A stretch of DNA of 64,000 nt from Pseudoselenomonas ruminantium (lineage in GTDB: Bacteria; Bacillota; Negativicutes; Selenomonadales; Selenomonadaceae). The notes beneath the pieces were generated by a model, which saw nothing but the letters and a program-made list of their open reading frames with translations, had not been told where the DNA came from and ran no database searches. Position 1 is the stretch's first letter. Every line of letters begins with the position of its first letter. The stretch spans positions 1 to 64,000 of the forward strand of contig SVBZ01000016.1 of NCBI GenBank assembly GCA_015058575.1, read 5' to 3'. Position numbers and translations under genes: made by a program. Shown in pieces: positions 9,863-20,650 of this stretch.

Positions 9863-11418
9863 AGGTATCATTGAAGGCAGAAATGCACAATATCGATAAG
9901 CTGACGGCAGAGAAATACGGACTGCCAACGCTGGTACTGATGGAAAATGCCGGGCATAGAACGGCTGAAGCTATGGATGAGATGCTGGCAGGGGTGGCAG
10001 CGAAAAATATTTGCGTGCTGGCTGGCAGCGGCAATAATGGCGGGGATGCTTTGGCCGCAGCACGCCATCTGCACAATATGGGGGCAAAACTCAAGATTTT
10101 CCTTGTCGGGGAAATGGCACATTTCTCGTCAGCAACGGCGGCTATGCATAAGGCACTCAATGCGATGGGCATTGAGATGCATGTCCTCGAGAGTGACCGT
10201 GATTGGGATCGGCTCCATTTTGCTTTGAAGTTCACGGAGGGCATTGTGGATGGTATCCTGGGCACGGGCTTTGAAGGGGAGCTGCGCAAGAAGACATTGC
10301 GTTTGATTGAAGAGGTAAATAGTGCGGGCAAATTCGTGCTGTCCGTCGATATCCCGAGCGGCGTGGAGGCAGATACGGGCCGTGTTCCCAGTGTGGCTGT
10401 GCAGGCTTCGGCAACCCTGGCATTGGGGCTGCCGAAAGTGGGGCAGCTTTTAAGTCCTGGCACTGACTGCACAGGGCAGCTGCTGGTGGATGACATCGGC
10501 ATTCCTGGGGCGCTGCTGCAGGATCAGGCGATCAAGCAGGCCTTGCTCGATGATGCGATGGCAGCGGGGCTGCTGCCACCGCGCAGCCGTGCTGCGCACA
10601 AGGGCAGCTGTGGCCGTATTCTTGTGGTCGCAGGTTCGCAGGGCATGACGGGGGCAGCAGCACTGGCTGCGTCCGCTGCCCTGCGGGCTGGGGCTGGCAT
10701 CGTGACGCTGGCGGTACCACAGCGTGTGCATGATATCCTGGAGACGAAGCTTACCGAAGTCATGACAGTGCCGGTAGCGGAGACAAAAGAGGGGATTTTG
10801 GGCGGCGAAGAGGCACTTGGGCAGCTGCTCTCACTGGCTGAAGCCTATGATGCAGTCCTGATCGGGCCGGGCCTCGGGCGGGCGGCAGAAACATTGGAGC
10901 TTGTCCGCCTATTTGCTGCCCGCGTCAGCAAACCGCTGATTCTTGACGCTGATGCGATCTATGCGTTTAGCCGTCAGCCAGATGATCTGAGCCGGCTGCC
11001 GCAGGTGCCGGTACTCACGCCGCATCTTGGTGAAATGGCTGGCTTGCTGGGCGTAACGGTGCCAGAGCTGCGGGAGTCCCTGCTGCCGATTGTCCGCGAG
11101 GCAGCTGCGGAGTACCAGTGCGTATTTGTAGTCAAGAGTGAATGTACGCTGGTTGCCTATCCGGATGGGGATGCGTTTTTTACGACGAAAGGCAATGCAG
11201 GCATGGCGACAGCAGGCAGTGGCGATGTGCTGGCGGGAACGATTGCGGGGCTTATGAAGCAGACAGAAAGCGGGCTGGCACCACTGCTGGGCGTTTACCT
11301 GCATGGACTGGCTGGCGATTTGGCGGCAGAGGCGAAAGGCGAAGCGCTCATTGCGTCTGATATTCGTGAGCATTTGCCGGCTGCCCGTTTGAGATTGCGG
11401 CAGATTCAGCGCGAATAA
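9859..11418 (+). CDS. nnr: Bifunctional NAD(P)HX epimerase/ADP-dependent dehydratase
   Basis: N-terminal YjeF epimerase (GSGNNGGDALAAARHL, DIPSGVEADTG) and C-terminal dehydratase (RAAHKGSCGRILVVAGS, GNAGMATAGSGDVLAGTIAGL). Confidence 0.92.
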   Translation: MKVSLKAEMHNIDKLTAEKYGLPTLVLMENAGHRTAEAMDEMLAGVAAKNICVLAGSGNNGGDALAAARHLHNMGAKLKIFLVGEMAHFSSATAAMHKALNAMGIEMHVLESDRDWDRLHFALKFTEGIVDGILGTGFEGELRKKTLRLIEEVNSAGKFVLSVDIPSGVEADTGRVPSVAVQASATLALGLPKVGQLLSPGTDCTGQLLVDDIGIPGALLQDQAIKQALLDDAMAAGLLPPRSRAAHKGSCGRILVVAGSQGMTGAAALAASAALRAGAGIVTLAVPQRVHDILETKLTEVMTVPVAETKEGILGGEEALGQLLSLAEAYDAVLIGPGLGRAAETLELVRLFAARVSKPLILDADAIYAFSRQPDDLSRLPQVPVLTPHLGEMAGLLGVTVPELRESLLPIVREAAAEYQCVFVVKSECTLVAYPDGDAFFTTKGNAGMATAGSGDVLAGTIAGLMKQTESGLAPLLGVYLHGLAGDLAAEAKGEALIASDIREHLPAARLRLRQIQRE

Positions 11419-11549
11419 TAGACTGATGTGCACACACGAAAAACGTAAATGAAAAAATGATGCAGGAAATGGATAAAACGGCACTTAACATATTGACATA
11501 TGTATAGCTGAGGACTAGAATATAGTTACTTTGATAAAAGAAAAGGGGC

Positions 11550-12578
11550 ATGAACATGGCAAATGTAAATGTTGACTGGGCAAATCTTGGATTCAGCTAT
11601 CAGCCGATTACGAAACGTTATGTAGCAAACTACAAAGATGGCAAATGGGGCAAAGGCGGACTCACAGAGGACGCCAATGTCGTTATCAATGAGTGCGCAG
11701 GCATCCTGCAGTATTGCCAGGAAGTATTCGAAGGCCTTAAGGCATATAAGACGAAAGATGGCAGGGTCGTGACGTTCCGTCCGGATCAGAATGCCAAGCG
11801 CATGGTGGATTCAGCCAAACGTCTCGTGATGCCGCCGGTTCCTGAGGAGATGTTCCTCGAGGCTGTCGATCAGGTAGTCAAGGCGAATGCCGATTGGATT
11901 CCGCCGTATGAGACAGGCGGTGCGCTTTATCTGCGTCCGTACTTGTTTGCTACGGGGCCGGTAATCGGCGTCAAGCCGGCGGATGAATATCAGTTCCGCC
12001 TGTTCGGTACACCGGTTGGCTCGTATTTCAAGAATGGCATCAAGCCAATCACGATCTGCGTCAGTGATTTTGACCGTGCTGCCCCGCACGGTACGGGCAA
12101 CATCAAGGCTGGCCTGAACTATGCCATGAGCTTGCATCCGTATATCCTGGCCCATGAGAATGGCTATGACGAGAATATGTATCTCGATGCAGCTACGCGC
12201 ACCTATGTCGAGGAGACGGGCGGCGCTAACTTCCTGTTCGTCACGAAGGACAACAAGATCGTCACGCCGAAGTCCGATTCGATCCTGCCGTCGATTACCC
12301 GCCGTTCGCTCGTAACACTGGCAGAAAATCTCGGCTATACGGTCGAGCATCGTCCGGTCAAGTTTACCGAGCTCAAAGATTTTGCCGAGGCTGGCCTTTG
12401 CGGCACGGCTGCCGTCATCTGTCCGGTCGGCAAAGTCGTGAACCATGGCGAAGAAATCTGCTTCCCCAGTGGTATGGAAGAAATGGGTCCGGTACTCACG
12501 AAGCTGTACCACGAGCTGCGCGGCATTCAGATGGGCACCATCGAGGCGCCGGCTGGCTGGATTCGCGAAATCAAATAA
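11550..12578 (+). CDS. ilvE: Branched-chain amino acid aminotransferase
   Basis: Class IV fold motifs: VFEGLKAYKTKDGRVVTFRPDQNAKRM; YLDAATRTYVEETGGANFLFV; SILPSITRRSL. Confidence 0.9.
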   Translation: MNMANVNVDWANLGFSYQPITKRYVANYKDGKWGKGGLTEDANVVINECAGILQYCQEVFEGLKAYKTKDGRVVTFRPDQNAKRMVDSAKRLVMPPVPEEMFLEAVDQVVKANADWIPPYETGGALYLRPYLFATGPVIGVKPADEYQFRLFGTPVGSYFKNGIKPITICVSDFDRAAPHGTGNIKAGLNYAMSLHPYILAHENGYDENMYLDAATRTYVEETGGANFLFVTKDNKIVTPKSDSILPSITRRSLVTLAENLGYTVEHRPVKFTELKDFAEAGLCGTAAVICPVGKVVNHGEEICFPSGMEEMGPVLTKLYHELRGIQMGTIEAPAGWIREIK

Positions 12579-12594
12579 GCGCATAAATTTTTTT

Positions 12595-12634
12595 GGCAAA
12601 GACCTGCTGGATTTTTAGCGGGTCTTTGTTTTTT
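12595..12634 (+). terminator. Hairpin terminator
   Basis: aaagacctgctggatttttagcgggtctttgtttttttc. Confidence 0.75.
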
Positions 12635-12753
12635 TCAGCTTGTTTTAAGACTTTAGTACTAAAATTTTTTAGCGGTAACAAGGAATTCTTTGTCAGAAGA
12701 ACGAATAGTTTTTATGATAGGGAGACAAGGTAGTAAATTAGGGAGTTTTGCGT

Positions 12754-13593
12754 ATGCCGTTCAATATAACCATGCCGATACAATTCCATGGGATTTTGTC
12801 GACCATCGGCTGGTTCGATGTGCTCGATATTTTAATTGTGGCTGTGATTTTGTATAAGATCTATGTGATGCTCAAGGACACGCGGGCCATTACATTGGTC
12901 AAGGGCGTGCTGGTCCTGCTCGTGGTCACGCTGATTTGCAGCTGGTTTGAGCTGCATGTCATTTCGTGGCTGTTGCAAAAGACCGTGACGCTCTTGTTTG
13001 TCGCATTGCCGATCGTATTCCAGCCGGAGCTGCGCCGTGCCTTGGAGCATCTTGGCCAGGGGTCTTTCTGGGGCGCGCAGACTTTGCTCAATGATGAGCA
13101 GGCACGTTCTGTTGTCAACGAACTCACCAAGGCCGTCAAGCAGCTGTCGGCGACCAAGACAGGGGCTTTGCTGGTCATCGAGCGCGATATGGGCCTCAAC
13201 GATATCAGCGCTACCGGCATACGCATCGAGGGCTTGATCTCAGCGGACTTCCTGCTTAACGTATTCATCGTCAATACGCCGCTGCATGATGGTGCCGCTG
13301 TGATTCGCGGCAACCGCTTGATCGCTGCGGGATGCCTGCTGCCGCTGACTGAAAACCGGTCATTGTCGACTGAGCTCGGGACACGGCATCGGGCGGCCAT
13401 CGGTCTATCGGAGCAGTGTGATGCCCTTATCGTTGTTGTCAGTGAGGAGACTGGAACGATTTCGGTAGCCGAGAATGGTCATATCATGCGCCATCTCGAT
13501 ATCGATACGCTGCGGGCTGTGCTTATGCCGGCCTTTGCTTCGCCACAGGAAAGCATCCGGGATATGGTGCGAAATTGGAGGAAGAAGAAATGA
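12754..13593 (+). CDS. cdaA: Diadenylate cyclase CdaA (DisA_N domain)
   Basis: N-terminal TM helices; LLVIERD, NTPLHDGAAVIRG, LGTRHRAAIGLSEQ motifs. Confidence 0.93.
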   Translation: MPFNITMPIQFHGILSTIGWFDVLDILIVAVILYKIYVMLKDTRAITLVKGVLVLLVVTLICSWFELHVISWLLQKTVTLLFVALPIVFQPELRRALEHLGQGSFWGAQTLLNDEQARSVVNELTKAVKQLSATKTGALLVIERDMGLNDISATGIRIEGLISADFLLNVFIVNTPLHDGAAVIRGNRLIAAGCLLPLTENRSLSTELGTRHRAAIGLSEQCDALIVVVSEETGTISVAENGHIMRHLDIDTLRAVLMPAFASPQESIRDMVRNWRKKK

Positions 13594-14537
13594 TTTCAAC
13601 GTTTCGCCAGGTGATACAACATAATCTGGTCGCTAAGATCGTGGCCGTGGTATCGGCTATCGTGCTTTGGGGCTATGTCATGAATGACCAGAATCCGGCC
13701 ATCGAGAGCAGTTTTACCGTACAGGTTCAGCTCCGCAATGTACCGGATGGCTATAAGGTTACGCAGGGAGCGTCGACTGTCAAGGTCAAGGTGCGCGGTG
13801 CGCGGTCGCTGTTCGTGAACAGTTCGGCAGAGGATTTCCGGGCCTATGTTGACCTCAACGATGCCGAAAATGGCAAGCATGCCTATAAAGTCCATGTGGA
13901 AACACCACAGGGATTTGAAGTTGTCGAGGAAAATCCGGGGACAATCGATGTGACCTTGGACCGCATCATCGAGCGGCGCGTGCGGGCGACCATCAATGTC
14001 AATGGCGTTCCGGCTCCAGGTGTAACCGTCGCCAAGGTAAATCAAGCCAGCTCGAAGGTAGTTATCGAAGGCCCGGAGTCGGCAGTCAATGAAGTTGACC
14101 GCGTGATTGGCTATATCGGCCTTAACGGTAACAACGATAGTGATTTTGCCCTGCAGGTGCCGTTGACGCCAATCAATGCCGATGGACGTGAGGTACAGGG
14201 CGTTACGGTGAATCCGGCAGCTATGTATGTAACTGTGCAGATGGCACGCGGCTTGCGGACGAAAATCGTGACGGTCAAGCCGGCCTTGGCGGGCAAACTG
14301 AAAGATGAGCTTGAGATCGTCAGCATCAAGGCTGATCCTGTCAAGATCGAGATCGCAGGGGATGAGGCCAAGACCAATGCGATATCGTCACTGTCGACAG
14401 AGCCGATTTCGCTCGATGATGTGACGAAGAGTCAGGACAAGACGGTCAAGCTCATCCTGCCGGATGGTGTGACGGTTACGAATCCGGACGTAGTAGTCCA
14501 TCTGGTGGTCAAAGAAAAAAAGACGATAAATGAATAG
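13590..14537 (+). CDS. cdaR: YbbR-domain protein, CdaA regulator
   Basis: TM helix followed by YbbR-like repeats; located between cdaA and glmM. Confidence 0.87.
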   Translation: MISTFRQVIQHNLVAKIVAVVSAIVLWGYVMNDQNPAIESSFTVQVQLRNVPDGYKVTQGASTVKVKVRGARSLFVNSSAEDFRAYVDLNDAENGKHAYKVHVETPQGFEVVEENPGTIDVTLDRIIERRVRATINVNGVPAPGVTVAKVNQASSKVVIEGPESAVNEVDRVIGYIGLNGNNDSDFALQVPLTPINADGREVQGVTVNPAAMYVTVQMARGLRTKIVTVKPALAGKLKDELEIVSIKADPVKIEIAGDEAKTNAISSLSTEPISLDDVTKSQDKTVKLILPDGVTVTNPDVVVHLVVKEKKTINE

Positions 14538-14558
14538 ATATTGGAGTGAAGGTTACAA

Positions 14559-16181
14559 GTGATTCGCATAAGAAACTTTCAGGTTCCGTTTACCGATACG
14601 GCCTGTTTGGAAGAACTTGCAGCCAGACGCTTGAAATTACCACCGCAGGCTGTGCTTGCGGTGGTAATTGTGCGTAAGGCTGTAGATGCGCGCCGCTATC
14701 ATGGCGCACCGGTGCAGTTTGTCTATGTGCTGGATGTAGCAGTAGCAGAGCCAGAGAAAAAAGTAATGCAGCGCCTCAAGCGTGATAAGAATGTCGAAGT
14801 GGTCAAACAAGAGGCGCCGGCAGCACCGGCTTTGCGCCAGTATACGGGGAAGGAACAGCGCCCCGTGGTGGTAGGTTTCGGCCCGGCCGGCATGTTTGCG
14901 GCGTTGACGCTGGCCAAAGCTGGCTGGCAGCCGCTCGTGCTGGAACGCGGTCAGGATGTTGACACGCGGCAGGCGGATATCGAGCGGTTCTGGCGGGGCG
15001 GTGCGCTCAATGTACAGTCGAATGTGCAGTTCGGTGAAGGCGGTGCAGGTACGTTCTCAGATGGCAAGCTGACGACGCGCATCAATGATGTGCATATGCA
15101 GGATGTCATTGCTGCATTTATCGCTGCCGGTGCACCGGAGGAAATCCGTTACCTGCATAAGCCGCATATCGGTACGGATCTCTTGCGCAGTATCGTCAAG
15201 AATATCCGGCAGGAAATCATCCGGCTTGGCGGACAGGTGCGCTTTAACGCACAGGTCACGGATATTGAGCTTACGGCAGCCGGGGCCGTTGCGGCACTGA
15301 TTGTCAATGACGAGGAGCGGCTGCCGGCGTCGGCTGTATTCCTCGGCATCGGCCATTCGGCCCGTGACACATATAAGATGCTGCTGGGCAAGGGCATCCG
15401 CATGGAGGCGAAACCGTTTGCGATGGGCGTGCGCATCGAACATCCGCAGGAATTCATCGACCGGGCGCAGTATGGTAAAGATGCTGGTCATCCGCGCCTG
15501 CCGGTTGCCGACTATGCGCTGACGTATAAAGACCCTCTGACGGGACGTGGTGCGTACTCGTTCTGCATGTGTCCCGGCGGACAGGTCGTCGCCGCGACAT
15601 CGGCTGAGGGGCATGTCTGCACGAATGGCATGAGCAATTATAAGCGCGATTCGGGCATTGCCAACAGTGCCCTGCTAGTGCAGGTGGGCCCCGACGATTT
15701 CGGGCAGGAGGTGCTCGCGGGGATGGCGCTGCAGGATAAGCTCGAGACGCTGGCATTTGCTTTGGGCGGGAAGAACTATCATGCCCCTGTGCAGACGGTC
15801 GGTGATTTCCTTGGTGGTACGTCAGGGTCGATGCAGTTCCTGACGACGCCGACATATCAGCCGGGCGTCAAGGCTGTAGATCTGCACGCATTGCTGCCGG
15901 ACTATATGGCGCAGACGCTTGCCGGGGCATTGCCATGGTTTGACCGCAAGATCTCGGGCTTTGCCGATAAAGGGGCGGTCATGACGGGCATCGAGGCGCG
16001 CTCGTCGGCACCCTGCCGCATCCGCCGTGACCGTGTGAGTTTCGTGGCAGAGGCCACGCCGGGACTCTACCCGATGGGCGAAGGAGCTGGCTACGCGGGC
16101 GGCATCATGAGTGCGGCTGTTGATGGCATGAAAGCGGCACTTGCATTTTTAGATAAAAATGTGCATACTATTAAGAGTTGA
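14559..16181 (+). CDS. NAD(P)/FAD-dependent oxidoreductase (COG2509-like)
   Basis: RPVVVGFGPAGMFAALTLAKAGWQPLVLERG; GEGGAGTFSDGKLTTR; YSFCMCPGGQVV. Confidence 0.88.
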   Translation: MIRIRNFQVPFTDTACLEELAARRLKLPPQAVLAVVIVRKAVDARRYHGAPVQFVYVLDVAVAEPEKKVMQRLKRDKNVEVVKQEAPAAPALRQYTGKEQRPVVVGFGPAGMFAALTLAKAGWQPLVLERGQDVDTRQADIERFWRGGALNVQSNVQFGEGGAGTFSDGKLTTRINDVHMQDVIAAFIAAGAPEEIRYLHKPHIGTDLLRSIVKNIRQEIIRLGGQVRFNAQVTDIELTAAGAVAALIVNDEERLPASAVFLGIGHSARDTYKMLLGKGIRMEAKPFAMGVRIEHPQEFIDRAQYGKDAGHPRLPVADYALTYKDPLTGRGAYSFCMCPGGQVVAATSAEGHVCTNGMSNYKRDSGIANSALLVQVGPDDFGQEVLAGMALQDKLETLAFALGGKNYHAPVQTVGDFLGGTSGSMQFLTTPTYQPGVKAVDLHALLPDYMAQTLAGALPWFDRKISGFADKGAVMTGIEARSSAPCRIRRDRVSFVAEATPGLYPMGEGAGYAGGIMSAAVDGMKAALAFLDKNVHTIKS

Positions 16182-16226
16182 TACTAAATAGCGATTTCTT
16201 ATTGCGAAATAGGAGGATATTATATT

Positions 16227-17576
16227 ATGGCAAGATTGTTTGGTACGGATGGTGTCCGCGGTGAGGCAAATTCGGTTCTGACGCCGGAGATGGCCTATCG
16301 CCTTGGCCGTGCAGCTACGATTTATTTCGGCAAGGACTCCGAGGAGCAGCCGCTGATCCTGATTGGCCGCGACACACGCCTTTCGGGTGAGATGTTTGAA
16401 GCGGCGCTTACGGCAGGTATTTGCTCGGCTGGCGGCCGTGCAATGCTCGCTGGCATCATTCCGACACCGGCCATTGCTTACCTGGCCCGTCGTCACAAGG
16501 CCAAAGCAGGTATTGTTATTTCGGCCTCGCACAATCCGTTCCACGATAATGGCATCAAGTTCTTCGGTGGCGATGGCTACAAACTGCCGGATGCCGTCGA
16601 AGATGAGCTCGAGGTCATCGTGCATCAGCTCGAAAACGATGATAATTTTGCTCGTCCGATTGGCGACCGCATCGGTCATATCGAATATCGTACGGACTTG
16701 CTGAACCAGTACATCGAGTTTGTCGAGAGCACCTGCCAGGAGCGTTTCGATGGCATGAAGATTGTCCTTGACTGTGCAAATGGTGCAGCCTATGAGGTCA
16801 TGCCGAAAGTGCTGCGTTCGCTCGGCGCGAAGGTCAAGGTCATCCATGCGCTGCCGAATGGCGTCAACATCAATGAGAACTGTGGCTCGACACATATGGA
16901 GTCGCTGCAGAAGGCTGTCATCGAAAACGGTGCTGACTTCGGTATTGCGCACGATGGCGATGCGGACCGCTGCCTCTGTGTGGATGAGAAAGGCCAGATC
17001 ATCGATGGCGATCACATCCTTGTCATGTGTGCACAGGATATGATGAAGAAGGGCACGCTGCCGTACAATACGGTCGTGTCGACGGTCATGGCCAATATCG
17101 GTTTCCACAAGGCCATCAAAGAAGCTGGCGGTCGCGTTGAAATCACGCAGGTCGGCGACCGCTATGTCCTTGAGAACATGCTCAAGAACGGATACAAGAT
17201 CGGTGGCGAGCAGTCCGGCCATATCATTTTCACGGACTTCAGTACGACGGGCGATGGCCCGATCACGGCGCTGCAGGTGCTGGCTTCGGTCAAGCGCAGC
17301 GGGCGTAAAGCATCGGATCTCACGAATCTCATGACGACGTATCCGCAGCTGCTTGTAAATGTCCGCGTCGCAACGAAAGAGGGCTGGGAAGATAATGAGG
17401 CCATCAAGGCTGCTATCGAAGAAGGCAACAAGGAGCTCGGCAATGATGGCCGCATCCTCGTCCGTCCGTCTGGTACCGAGCCGCTGATCCGTGTCATGGC
17501 GGAAGGCCCCGATCAGGCACAGCTCGATGTCATCTGCCATCGCATTGCAGATGTGGTCAAGAAAGAGCAGGGCTGA
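16227..17576 (+). CDS. glmM: Phosphoglucosamine mutase
   Basis: MARLFGTDGVRGEAN; GIVISASHNPFHDNGIKFFG; DGDADRCLCVDEKG. Confidence 0.96.
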   Translation: MARLFGTDGVRGEANSVLTPEMAYRLGRAATIYFGKDSEEQPLILIGRDTRLSGEMFEAALTAGICSAGGRAMLAGIIPTPAIAYLARRHKAKAGIVISASHNPFHDNGIKFFGGDGYKLPDAVEDELEVIVHQLENDDNFARPIGDRIGHIEYRTDLLNQYIEFVESTCQERFDGMKIVLDCANGAAYEVMPKVLRSLGAKVKVIHALPNGVNINENCGSTHMESLQKAVIENGADFGIAHDGDADRCLCVDEKGQIIDGDHILVMCAQDMMKKGTLPYNTVVSTVMANIGFHKAIKEAGGRVEITQVGDRYVLENMLKNGYKIGGEQSGHIIFTDFSTTGDGPITALQVLASVKRSGRKASDLTNLMTTYPQLLVNVRVATKEGWEDNEAIKAAIEEGNKELGNDGRILVRPSGTEPLIRVMAEGPDQAQLDVICHRIADVVKKEQG

Positions 17577-17578
17577 AA

Positions 17579-18379
17579 TTGACCGGTCAAAAACAAGCGC
17601 TGGTTTTTGCGAGCTTCGGTGTCAGTGATGCAGGGGCACGTGCTGCCAGTCTCGATGCGGCAGCAGCACTTTTGCAGCAGAAATTTCCCGCCTGGCAGGT
17701 ATATCAGGCGTATACGTCGAACTTTATTTGCAAGCGTCTTGTGGCTGCGGGTGTGCAGGCGGCCAGCCTGACGGAAATGCTTTCCAGGCTGGCCGCCGCT
17801 GGCTTTGCGCGCGTGCTGGTACAGCCCTCGCATTTGACGCCTGGCGAGGAGTTTGACCATAAGGTCCTCGCGGCAGCCAAGGCTGCCGCAGCATTGTTTC
17901 CCGCAGGACTTGCCGTTGGCCAGCCTGTGTTTGCAGAGCCAGCGGACTATGAGCGCGTACTCGCTGCAATCCTGCCAGCGCTCAGCCTGGCGCCGGGCGA
18001 GGAGCTCGTGTTGTTTGGACACGGCTCGCCACACCGGCATAATCCGGTTTATGAGCGCTTGCAGCAGGTTGCTGATGCGCGCCAGCTGCCGGTCCATATC
18101 GGTGTGCTTGAGCCGGCTGATACGCCAAATTTGGCGATGGTCATGGCGCGTCTGCGGCAGCGCGGCAGCAGGCAGCTGCTGCTGGCACCGTTGCTGCTCT
18201 CAGGCGGCAGTCATGTCACGCGGGATATGGCCGGCAGCAATCCGGGATCCTGGCAAAGCCAGCTCATGGCAGCAGGGTTTGCGGTGCGGACGGATTTGCG
18301 TGGCCTCGGCGAGCATCCAGACTTCCGGGCACTTTATGTGCAGAAGGTACGTCAGACATTGGACACGGTCAAATGGTAA
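17579..18379 (+). CDS. cbiK: Sirohydrochlorin cobaltochelatase (CbiK-like)
   Basis: ALVFASFGVSDAGARAASLDAAAALLQQKFPAWQVYQAYTSNFICKRL; LVLFGHGSPHRHNPVY; TTG start. Confidence 0.82.
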   Translation: MTGQKQALVFASFGVSDAGARAASLDAAAALLQQKFPAWQVYQAYTSNFICKRLVAAGVQAASLTEMLSRLAAAGFARVLVQPSHLTPGEEFDHKVLAAAKAAAALFPAGLAVGQPVFAEPADYERVLAAILPALSLAPGEELVLFGHGSPHRHNPVYERLQQVADARQLPVHIGVLEPADTPNLAMVMARLRQRGSRQLLLAPLLLSGGSHVTRDMAGSNPGSWQSQLMAAGFAVRTDLRGLGEHPDFRALYVQKVRQTLDTVKW

Positions 18380-18523
18380 AAGAAAAGAGGGCTTTTCAGA
18401 TAACTTTCAGCTATCATATGAATTCGATATAAATATTTTTATTTTTTGAAAATTCCTCTATAATATAAATTAACAAGCAACCCCTATATAGGCATTATCG
18501 TTTAATTTGAATGAGGTGAGTGT

Positions 18524-18886
18524 ATGTCACATCCAGTAACAACGAATCCTTTGATTATCATGCTGATCAACATGACGGTCGTATTCCTGGTTTTGACGGT
18601 TTTGGGTCTTATCATCAATTTGATCCATATCATCGATCCGACGAAACCAAAACAGGAAAAACAGGAAGAAGCTGCACCGGCAGAACCAGCTGCTGCATCT
18701 GTGGAAAGCGTGCCGGCAGCTGAGACGGCAGGTGCCGAAGAGGGGATTTCTCCGGAAGTTGTCGCCGTCATTGCCGCTGCCATTGCCAGCTATGGGTATG
18801 GCATAGAGCAGGTCCGTGCGATTCGCCCGTTGCCGCGTGATGCCTGGAAAAATTCCGGCCGTGCACAGATGGCAAACCGGGGCTAA
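18524..18886 (+). CDS. Na+-pump decarboxylase gamma subunit (OadG-like)
   Basis: Single N-terminal TM, Ala/Pro-rich linker, VVAVIAAAIASYGYGIEQVRAIRPLPRDAWKNSGRAQMANRG. Confidence 0.8.
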   Translation: MSHPVTTNPLIIMLINMTVVFLVLTVLGLIINLIHIIDPTKPKQEKQEEAAPAEPAAASVESVPAAETAGAEEGISPEVVAVIAAAIASYGYGIEQVRAIRPLPRDAWKNSGRAQMANRG

Positions 18887-18907
18887 GGCAGGGAAGGAGG
18901 AAATATT

Positions 18908-20038
18908 ATGGAACTTTTGAATGCATTTGCCGTTTCCCTGCAGTCGGTTTGGGCTGACAGTGGTTTTTCGGCATTCACTGTGGGCAATGGCATCATGATT
19001 CTCGTGGGTCTGTTGCTGCTCTATATGGCTATTGTCAAGGAATTTGAGCCGCTGCTCTTAGGTCCGATTGCCTTTGGCTGTGTGCTGGCGAACTTCCCGC
19101 GTACTGGCTTCTTTACGGAGCCGGGCCTGATGCAGGCTATCCATTATGGTATTGCCAATGAGATTTTCCCGCCGTTGATTTTCCTGGGTATTGGTGCGAT
19201 GACGGATTTCGGGCCGCTGCTCGCGCGTCCGGTTACGCTGCTCTTGGGAGCTGCAGCCCAGATTGGTGTCTTTGTCGCCCTCATCGGCGCAATGCTTTTG
19301 GGATTCAATGTCCAGGAAGCTGGTGCAATCGGCATCATCGGTGGTGCTGATGGCCCGACGGCTATCTATCTTTCCATCCAGATGGCGCCGCATCTCTTGG
19401 GTGCGATTGCTGTAGCTGCCTATTCCTACATGTCACTGGTGCCGTTGATCCAGCCGCCAATCATGAAGCTCTTGACGTCGCAGAAAGAGCGCGAAGTCGC
19501 TATGGAGCAGCTGCGTCCGGTTACGAAGTTCGAGCGTGTCTGCTTCCCAATCGTTGCTGCAATCGTCATCAGCCTGCTGCTGCCGCCAATCGCGTCACTG
19601 CTTGGCTGCTTGATGCTCGGCAACTTGTTCCGTGAGTCTGGCGTTATGGATCGCCTTTCGGATACGGCGCAGAATTCGCTCTGCAATATCGTTACGATTT
19701 TTCTCGCAACGGGTACTGGCATGACGATGAATGCCGATGACTTCCTTGTTCCGCAGACGCTCATGATCATCGGTCTTGGTCTTGTCGCTTTCATCGCTGG
19801 TACGGCTGGTGGTGTTCTGTTCGGCAAGATTATGTGCCGCGTTTCCGGCTGGAAGATCAATCCGCTGATCGGTTCGGCTGGTGTATCGGCAGTGCCGATG
19901 GCAGCGCGTGTCAGCCAGGTGGTTGGCATGAAGGCAAAACCGGGCAACTATCTGCTCATGCATGCCATGGGCCCGAACGTTGCTGGTGTTATCGGTACGG
20001 CAGTAGCTGCTGGCACGATGCTGGCTATGCTGAAATAA
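18908..20038 (+). CDS. Na+-translocating decarboxylase beta subunit (OadB/MmdB/GcdB)
   Basis: [69 protein letters not shown]. Confidence 0.92.
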   Translation: MELLNAFAVSLQSVWADSGFSAFTVGNGIMILVGLLLLYMAIVKEFEPLLLGPIAFGCVLANFPRTGFFTEPGLMQAIHYGIANEIFPPLIFLGIGAMTDFGPLLARPVTLLLGAAAQIGVFVALIGAMLLGFNVQEAGAIGIIGGADGPTAIYLSIQMAPHLLGAIAVAAYSYMSLVPLIQPPIMKLLTSQKEREVAMEQLRPVTKFERVCFPIVAAIVISLLLPPIASLLGCLMLGNLFRESGVMDRLSDTAQNSLCNIVTIFLATGTGMTMNADDFLVPQTLMIIGLGLVAFIAGTAGGVLFGKIMCRVSGWKINPLIGSAGVSAVPMAARVSQVVGMKAKPGNYLLMHAMGPNVAGVIGTAVAAGTMLAMLK

Positions 20039-20048
20039 GTTCATAGTA

Positions 20049-20090
20049 TAGACAAGCCCGCTGATTCAAAAATGAGTCGGCGGGCTTTTG
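20049..20090 (+). terminator. Hairpin terminator after decarboxylase genes
   Basis: aagcccgctgattcaaaaatgagtcggcgggctttt. Confidence 0.75.
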
Positions 20091-20289
20091 CGTTATCAAA
20101 TTGCAGTTTGTATGCTAGTTCTAGCTTAAAATAACCTTGATAGAGCTCAGCTTGGGCGGGGGCGGGTGCACTTTTTCTCCGCTCCCGCTAATGACCCGCG
20201 CGGATGCTTTCGTACGTATCTAGCGACATGTGCCGGGCAGGCCGGCGGCACGCCAATACATCGTGTCGTTCTAGATAGTATCTGCCGCG

Positions 20290-20436
20290 GGCCATCCCTC
20301 ACTGCGTTCGGGCAGTCGCTCCCGCTGCGAAGAAAATGTACCCGCCCCCGCCCTCTGCTAGGTTTGGATAAGCCTGCTCTGCTTCGGCTATAGGTCACGA
20401 ATTACATCGATGTGCTTGTAACAGAAGCAACGGTTC
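20290..20436. repeat. 147-bp direct repeat copy 1
   Basis: ggccatccctcactgcgttcgggcagtcgctcccgctgcgaag...agcaacggttc; matches 20469-20615 with constant 179-bp offset. Confidence 0.9.
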
Positions 20437-20468
20437 GTACCAACCTGCGCATGCGGGGATTTGCTGCT

Positions 20469-20615
20469 GGCCATCCCTCACTGCGTTCGGGCAGTCGCTC
20501 CCGCTGCGAAGAAAGTGTACCCGTCCCCCCTCTCTGCTAGGTTTGGATAAGCCTGCTTTGCTGCGGCTATAGGGAACGAATTACATCGATGTGTTTGTGA
20601 CGGGAGCAACGGTTC
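20469..20615. repeat. 147-bp direct repeat copy 2
   Basis: Same sequence as 20290-20436 with scattered substitutions. Confidence 0.9.
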
Positions 20616-20650
20616 ATGCAAATTTGTTCATACGGATGTCAGGGGCGAAC

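Noticed and set aside
16149-17540. 463-aa antisense ORF opposite glmM
   Set aside because: Shadow ORF of a highly conserved gene
20147-20398. Short ORFs on both strands inside the palindromic element
   Set aside because: They are reverse complements of each other through inverted repeats; composition looks non-coding
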